Part shown: positions 57,811 through 64,000 of the stretch, piece by piece
How the letters are laid out: each line of letters begins with the position of its first letter
Numbering within the stretch: the stretch's first letter is position 1
Assembly: GCF_022201045.2 (NCBI RefSeq)
Contig: NC_068557.1
Coordinates: 29,923,501-29,987,500, forward strand
Reading direction: 5' to 3'
Source of the DNA: Citrus sinensis
Lineage: Eukaryota; Streptophyta; Magnoliopsida; Sapindales; Rutaceae
DNA: 64,000 nucleotides
The notes under the pieces: generated by a model
What the model was told of the DNA's origin: nothing
Seen by the model: the letters and a program-made list of their open reading frames with translations, nothing else
Databases searched by the model: none
Program-made: the position numbers and the translations under genes

Positions 57811-59549
57811 TTAGGATGTTCCTAGCTAATAGATGACACAAAATGTGAGTCCAGCAAAAAGCACTTTGCTTCAACTTTCAACAAATGGGGGGTACTCTTT
57901 ACAGCAAAACTTAACTCAAATCAAAGGCCCCTCCTATTCTATTCCACTAACCACAGAATAGATAAAATCTTCGAAGTGGTCTTGCTGGGGTCACCATTTG
58001 CCAATAAACAACTTCCAGCTATCTTTTGGGCATTTTTATTTCTCCACCTTTGATTTTTAACTGTATTATGCGTTTGCTAATTAAAACTGTCGACTCTCGA
58101 GAATTTTTCATAACGGGTATTCTGTGGAACATCTAAAAAAAACAATAAGAAAAAGAAGAAAGATAAATTAAATAAACAAAAGATCTTGGGTTGGTAGTGG
58201 ATGTTAAGGAGAAGTTTTAAAACACGTTAGAAGTATTATGTAAATTATACAATAAATAAATAATGTTATAATATATTTGTATTTATTTTTAAAAAATTAT
58301 AATATAAATGTTGTTTATGATAAATTTAATTATACATGTTATACATATATTAATTAATTGTATTACTTCATATGTATTTTATAATTTCTCGAATTTTAAG
58401 ACTGGAACTTACTTGGCACGCAAAGTAAGCCCTTGATGTTTTGAAGATTGTGGTGTGGGGTGGAGGGTGGGGGGCATTGGGTACTGAGGCGGGAAAAAAA
58501 TATATATAAAAAAAATCATTTTCGAAAAAGAAATAGAAAAGAAAAGAGTAAAATGGTATAATCACCGAAAGTGGAGAGAATTTAGTTCATTATAGAGTTG
58601 GGACTCAGCTAAGTTGCAGCACCTGCAACTAACAGCCGAGTTCTTTATGGCCTTGCATCAGCCAGCTTTTCCTCTCTCCTGCAACAGCGTGTAAGCTGCT
58701 CAATGGCTATCTTACATACAGAATCTGTAACATAGCAAGTTCCGTACAGTTGGGGCTTGGGTCAACCAAAGAGATATTTGTTAGTGGAAATGGGAACACT
58801 CACTGTTGAATCGTTGATGGTAGGAGGCAGAGGTGAAATACTAGTAATACTACTAATGCTGATAGAGATGTTATGTTATGTCGTCGCCTCGTGCTTTACT
58901 AATAACGTCTGTATTATAATTTCAGTCTGTGTTTCAAGTATGCATAAATCTTGAGCAAAATAATGATTCGAAAAAAAATGTTGACCAAAATGTGACAAAG
59001 CATGTGAAAAGAAAAATCCACTTACTCTAGATCTTAATTAGTGTTTTAAGATATTGTATTTTTTAAGACACAACTATTATGAAAAAAAAAAAACTACATT
59101 TATAAAATAAAAATTCATATTATATAATAAATATAATTATTAATTATTAATTATAACAAAATAATAAAAATATTATATATTTTTCATCATAAAAATATGA
59201 AATTATAAACTTAACTTTCAAACCACAATATTTATCAAATGGTATTTTACTCAAATGGTATTTTACTCAGGTTCTATTGTAGCTACGATCAAAATATTAA
59301 AAGGGCGTGGGCTCATGGTCACACTTCTGTTACCCAGTAACCAAAGCCAAACCCAAAATCTTAGGAGACGTTCAAATTAGAGAATGCCCAAAAGTTTGTT
59401 ATCGGCTAGGCAAACGATTTAAATCATCGTATCATATGATTTGGTTCTAACTTAAACTAAACCGACAACCAGGCAACAAATAGTTCTTGATTATCAAATA
59501 ACATCACAAGCATCGAGTAAACAACAAAGTTTTTCAACCACTATGCTTG
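57811..59549. other. AT-rich spacer
   Basis: No gene was recognised. A reverse-orientation copy of the ACAGATTCTGT-type motif seen near 2546 and 2650 lies at about 58719. The rest is low-complexity AT-rich sequence. Confidence 0.45.
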
Positions 59550-59557
59550 GGCAGAAC

Positions 59558-60565
59558 TAGGGATGGCAAAAATCCTACGGAGACGGGTACTCTCAGAGAT
59601 TTTCTCCATTCGGAGAGGGTACGAGGATAATTTCATACCCAATTTTTTATTCAGGGAAAGAACGGGGAAATTTTTTTACCTAATTTCTTATTCGAGGAAG
59701 GGACGGGGATGAGGTGGAATCCCCATCCCCTACCCATTTCCCTATTTTAATTTTTAATTTTATTTTTATTTTTTAAAATTACTAGTAAATAAATAATAAA
59801 ATTATAAATATTGGTAAAAATAAAAAATATCAAAATATTTATATTATTAAATTTTTAGGCCTAATTAACTAATTAAAGTCCTAAATTTTTATTTAGGACA
59901 TTAAAAAAACCGGGTAAATTCTATTAGCCCAAAAAATTTGTTTTAATTTTAATATTCATTAAATGTTTTAAACTTAAATATATTATTTATTTATTTTTAG
60001 ATGTTATAATTACCCACAGCGAATCACAATTTTTATATTTAATTTAATTTAATATAATCTAATATTTGCTCTTGATTTGCTCCGACTCAACTATTGTGTT
60101 GTAAAGGAAATAATCAACATTTATAAAGTGCCCACGCCACCATTGAAAAAGCTAATTTTGAATTTAAATTCAATTTTATTTGTAACAATTTTATATTAGA
60201 CTATTAATTTATTCACGATAGTTTGTAAAAGAAATTTATATCCCTTACATGCTGCGTTACTTACTAATTTAATGTATGTGACTTTTATAATGGCTATTAA
60301 TGTAACATATATTTCAAACTTTACTTTTATTTGAATTTTTTATTTTAATATGATTAACTCGAAATCGAAAACAAAAAATGTATTAGTTATTCGGGGATCA
60401 TGGACCCTTGGAGATCCCCTGTTATTATTCGGGGAGGGGATGGGGATTCTCTCAAGTAATTCTGACGGGGACGGGGACGGGGAGGGGACAGGGACATACG
60501 CAAAATATCAAGAATAGGTACGGAGAGATTGGTCCCCTCCCCTCCTCTCCCCATTGCCATCCCTA
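59558..60565. mobile_element. Non-autonomous hAT element with 8-bp target duplication
   Basis: A 1008-bp element starts TAGGGATGGCAA and ends TTGCCATCCCTA, exact 12-bp inverted repeats. It is flanked by a perfect 8-bp duplication, GGCAGAAC (59550-59557 and 60566-60573). The 8-bp duplication and the end sequence are typical of the hAT superfamily. Sub-terminal regions are rich in GGGGA motifs (GACGGGGACGGGGA near 60465-60482). The interior is AT-rich and encodes no transposase, so movement would need an enzyme from elsewhere. It lies about 375 bases beyond the L21 stop codon. Confidence 0.92.
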
Positions 60566-60940
60566 GGCAGAACCATCAGGCAAAGTGTGTTGATCAATTC
60601 AAACCCGAGTAACAATTCTATTTGCAAAACTTTTTGTTTGCTCCACTGAAAGTTCATAGACTGGGGACTGCTAAATACAAATAAACTAACAAGAAATACA
60701 AAGGAAACAAAAATATTGCAGAGAAGCAACACCTCCATGTAAACCAAACCTACAAAAAATTAACCTGGTTGGATGTGAGGCTTTCTGCCCAAATATGACA
60801 TCCAAAATGTACATGAACCCAATCAGGGATGAGAAAGTTCTTGACCATATTGTATGAGAAAGCCATAACTCAGAAGTTATGAGCATTCAGGTGTGTTATT
60901 ACTAATGTTACTACATACTCATGCCTAAAAAAAATACTTC

Positions 60941-63058
60941 CTAAGCAGCTGTTGCAACCTCTACTCGTTTCTCAATTCCTTGAATATCAACTATTCTCAG
61001 CTTGGTAAGTTCCTGAACAAAGATGAGTCCATGTGTCAAGAAAAATAAATCATAAATCAACATGTAAACATAAACATACACATCTTCAGACAGACCTGGC
61101 GATGTCCTTTAGTACGTCGGTAGTTCTTTCTTCTCTTTTTCTTGAAAATAATTACCTTTGCATCTAATGCCTGAGAGAAAGAAAGAAGATATTGCCTGAG
61201 AGAAAGGAAGAAGATATTGACTAACAAAGATAGTATAAGCATCTAAACATTACAATGATATAATGTGCACAAACTGATGACTAGGTCACTGTAGAGTGTA
61301 CAGTATAAAAATTGTGAATGGTGTTTTAGCAACAATATCTACAACAAATTGAAGTCTGCCAAACTCTCAATTCTTGCTATCAACATAGAATTTTTGGTTT
61401 GCAACCAATTTTTAACTCCTAACCAGGATAATAGCACTCCCACAAGTAACCGTCAGGCTGACCTCTGTCAAACAACAACCATTGGATCTACAATTCATAG
61501 AAACCTTTAATGTTACAAGAGAAGAGAGCTCAGGAAGCAGCATGGACTGGCATGCTGCATAAAAAGACAGCCAATCCAATGGCTTGACTCATTTTCTACT
61601 ACAATGCAGCTTCTAGAGGTCAAATCTAGACACAACCCCAAAACAATTTCTGCACAAGAAACTCCATAGGCTACCTTTAGTTTTAGAACCTCAACCCACT
61701 TCAAAATCCCAAGAGGTGTTTTTTGCAGGCTCTTGAAACCCACCCCAGCCGATCACCTCTTTCCCTCTTTTTAGACAATTCCATGACAAACATAAACAAA
61801 AGGGGAAACAGTGAGAGATTAGGTGTCAACTTACATGCTCCTCAACAACTGCATGAACGGCTGCATCTGGAACCATGGGCCTACCAATGATCGTTTGATG
61901 TTGTGAACCCAACAACAGAACCTTGTTCAAAATCAACTGCAACAGAAACAGTCAACTAAATGATAAATAGAAAAAGAATAAATAATCTTAATTTTTCTTA
62001 GGCGTATAATGACTACACATCTTTTCTGCAAACCGCAGGTTATAACAATGACAACATTCAGAAGCAAGTTCACACTGTCACTGATCCAATCTTTGGCCAC
62101 AAACCAGGTAATGCTCCAACCAGAACCATAGTGGAATGCCCACTCACATTCATTATCAAAACCAGCAAGGACGTTCAAACGAAAGCTGTCAGAACATGAT
62201 TAATTTATTTTTGTCAATTTATCATAGCCTAATACATAGTGTTGTGCTCAACCACACTCAACACAGCAATAGTCTAGTCCTAGACAGCACCTTCTCCTTG
62301 CAAACTATTTTCTCTCTAAATAAAATTGTTGTTTTCATTGAAATATCAAACATAAAATTAACAAGGGCGCAATATTCTATTAAGATCAAAATGCCAATTA
62401 TAACCCGATCAACATTTGAATGATAATATTAAAAAAAAAAAAAAACAAAAATCTACCAACCTTGTCATTCACCTCACAGAACTTCAATCTCTCGGTAAAA
62501 ATCGAATCCCCATTGCTCACCTTAAACTGGTGCGACCCAATCTAAAATTAAACGAGCCAACAAATTCAAAAAAGTTTTTTTTCCAAAAACATTTACAAAA
62601 TAAACACATAAATAAAAATCACAAAATATCACCTGAACAACAGCAAAAGCCGGTTCATATTTTTTAAAAACCCGATCAGATTTCCGCAGTGGACCCAGCA
62701 CTTTATACCCAATCTCCGCCGCCTCCGCTTCCTTCTCTTCCAGCGTGTACTCCCTCCCCAAATCCGGCACCGTATCACCAATCTCCTCTCCCTCGTAACT
62801 CTCATCGGCAGTCTCTTCGTCTTCGTCTTCGTCTTCGTCCACGTCTTCCCCTTCGTCATCGTTTTTGTTGGAGGAGAAATGCCGATAGTGAGACCAGTTA
62901 GTGGGTCCCAACGTAGAAGAAATGAGGGACCGGTGTTGGAATGGTGTTAGGCCTTTTAGGGAAATTGATGTAGAGAAAGGAAGTGTTGGGGGAGTCTTGA
63001 GTGATAGAAGAGCCGCGGCGTGGCGACTGAGCACGTGGAGGCACCGTCGGTGAGCCAT
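60941..63058 (-). CDS. Mitochondrial 50S ribosomal protein L21 (NFD1-like)
   Basis: This is the bacterial-type L21 protein of the mitochondrial large ribosomal subunit; the Arabidopsis counterpart is needed for nuclear fusion in female gametophytes (NFD1). Five exons close in phase: 63058-62633, 62541-62461, 61936-61835, 61170-61096 and 61012-60941, giving 251 aa. Residues 1-65 are rich in Arg, Ser and Leu with few acidic residues, a mitochondrial presequence (MAHRRCLHVLSRHAAALLSL). An acidic linker of Glu/Asp runs follows at about 66-95. The L21 fold begins at YEPAFAVVQIGSHQFKV and includes the basic signature FKKKRRKNYRRTKGHRQ in exon 4. The intron 3 acceptor region is tandemly duplicated, so a second AG lies 25 bases upstream. 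The reading frame is intact. Confidence 0.93.
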
Positions 63059-64000
63059 GGCTGGGTGGTGGCGCTCACGGCGTTTGGCGTCACTAGGGTT
63101 TTAGTGAAATAGACAAATGTGCAGGCGGGGTTTTGGTTCTTTTGTTTTAAGTTTCGCTCCGTTATTTGGTATTGGGAATGGGACGTGGGACAATAACATT
63201 TGGGCCCTGGATTTTAGGAAGAATCACAAACAAGGACTGAATTTGTATCTATTTCGTGCATAAAGAATCCGTTAAACTTAATTATTCAACTCATTTTACT
63301 CTTCTAACTCCTCTGCTTTCTTATTGCTAGTGTATGAATAAGAATGACAATAAAAATGAGATGAATGAAAATTTATACCACAACTTTTAAGTTAAAATTG
63401 CACCCAAAATCGGCCCGTTCTTTTATAGTACATTTCAACTACCGGTAAGTGCATAAAAAAGATCTTTAAATTCGCATCACAAGTAGAAACAGATTAAATT
63501 TGAGTTGTTCAAGATATCATGTTAATTTTGTCGCACCCTTCTTTTGAATTGTATGAAAAGGTTCAAAGAAACAATTTTTTCCATGAATACAAACAAAACC
63601 CAGTGACAGATTTTCGTTTAAAATGAAAATGATAGAAATGCGAAAAAGTAATTGAGCAAATCTTCACGCAATGCGGCAAAAGCTAACAAGGAAGTGTTGA
63701 ATTTAACGGTGGACTCAAAAAAGTATAATTTACCAGGAGCCATGCCGTGACAGTGAGCAACAAACGCAGTTCAAATTTTGCCTTAATTGCAAAGTGTGCA
63801 TTACATCTCTGCAATTGTGCCTTAATTGCAAAGTGTGCATTACATCTCTGCAATTGTGTATATACAACATTTATGGTAGATATAGAGTTTCCTACACATG
63901 TGAACAATGAGTCCCAATGAATGAAAGAATCAATGCTAAGGTGAGTAACCAGATATCAAAAAATAATACAGAAGACTGAACAGAAAGCTCAATAATTTGA
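63059..64000. other. L21 upstream region to window end
   Basis: The first few hundred bases should hold the L21 promoter and leader. A 39-bp tandem duplication (units at 63781 and 63820) is present. No other gene was recognised. Confidence 0.5.

Overview
This window is nuclear DNA from a dicot plant. Its genes have many short GT-AG introns, the spacers are AT-rich, and it carries plant-only families: a DYW-class PPR protein, a CASP-like protein, a callose synthase and PHO2 with miR399 sites. A rosid such as Citrus would fit, but the species cannot be fixed from sequence alone. Exon junctions below were read by eye from splice consensus and reading frame. In every rebuilt gene the phases close and the total length fits the family.

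Layout, left to right. 1-1685 (+): last five exons of a prolyl 4-hydroxylase. 3258-4060 (-): decayed remnant of an RluA-type RNA pseudouridine synthase. 5330-8030 (-): LSD1-type zinc-finger gene (LOL2-like). 9830-13952 (+): 3'-truncated, intron-containing pseudogene of the RNA polymerase II second-largest subunit (NRPB2). 15627-16331 (+): CASP-like membrane protein. 17152-20336 (+): plastid-type histidine phosphatase. 20924-22666 (+): DYW-class PPR protein. 23790-29105 (+): callose synthase 12-like. 30257-41109: a complete 10.85-kb Ty3/gypsy LTR retrotransposon of Tat type with two 720-bp LTRs. 41308-44265 (-): DUF2921 membrane protein. 45798-50299 (-): PHO2/UBC24, with five miR399 target sites in its leader at 50912-51366. 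52.7-60.6 kb: gene-poor, AT-rich DNA with three terminal-inverted-repeat elements. 60941-63058 (-): mitochondrial ribosomal protein L21.

The genes do not form one pathway. The clearest regulatory logic is at PHO2: miR399 pairs with its leader when phosphate is scarce, removing an E2 enzyme that degrades phosphate transporters. The gene order looks ancestral. From memory of Arabidopsis, three neighbour groups are interleaved here: the PPR with PHO2; CASPL1C with CALS12; LOL2, DUF2921 and NRPB2.

The retrotransposon is young (about 10 differences in 720 bp between LTRs) but its gag-pol is dead. At least five stop codons are each explained by a C-to-T or G-to-A change, and there are two frameshifts. 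A 679-codon spliced antisense ORF stays open. A 69-bp tandem repeat, open on both strands, fills the gap between the two convergent coding regions.
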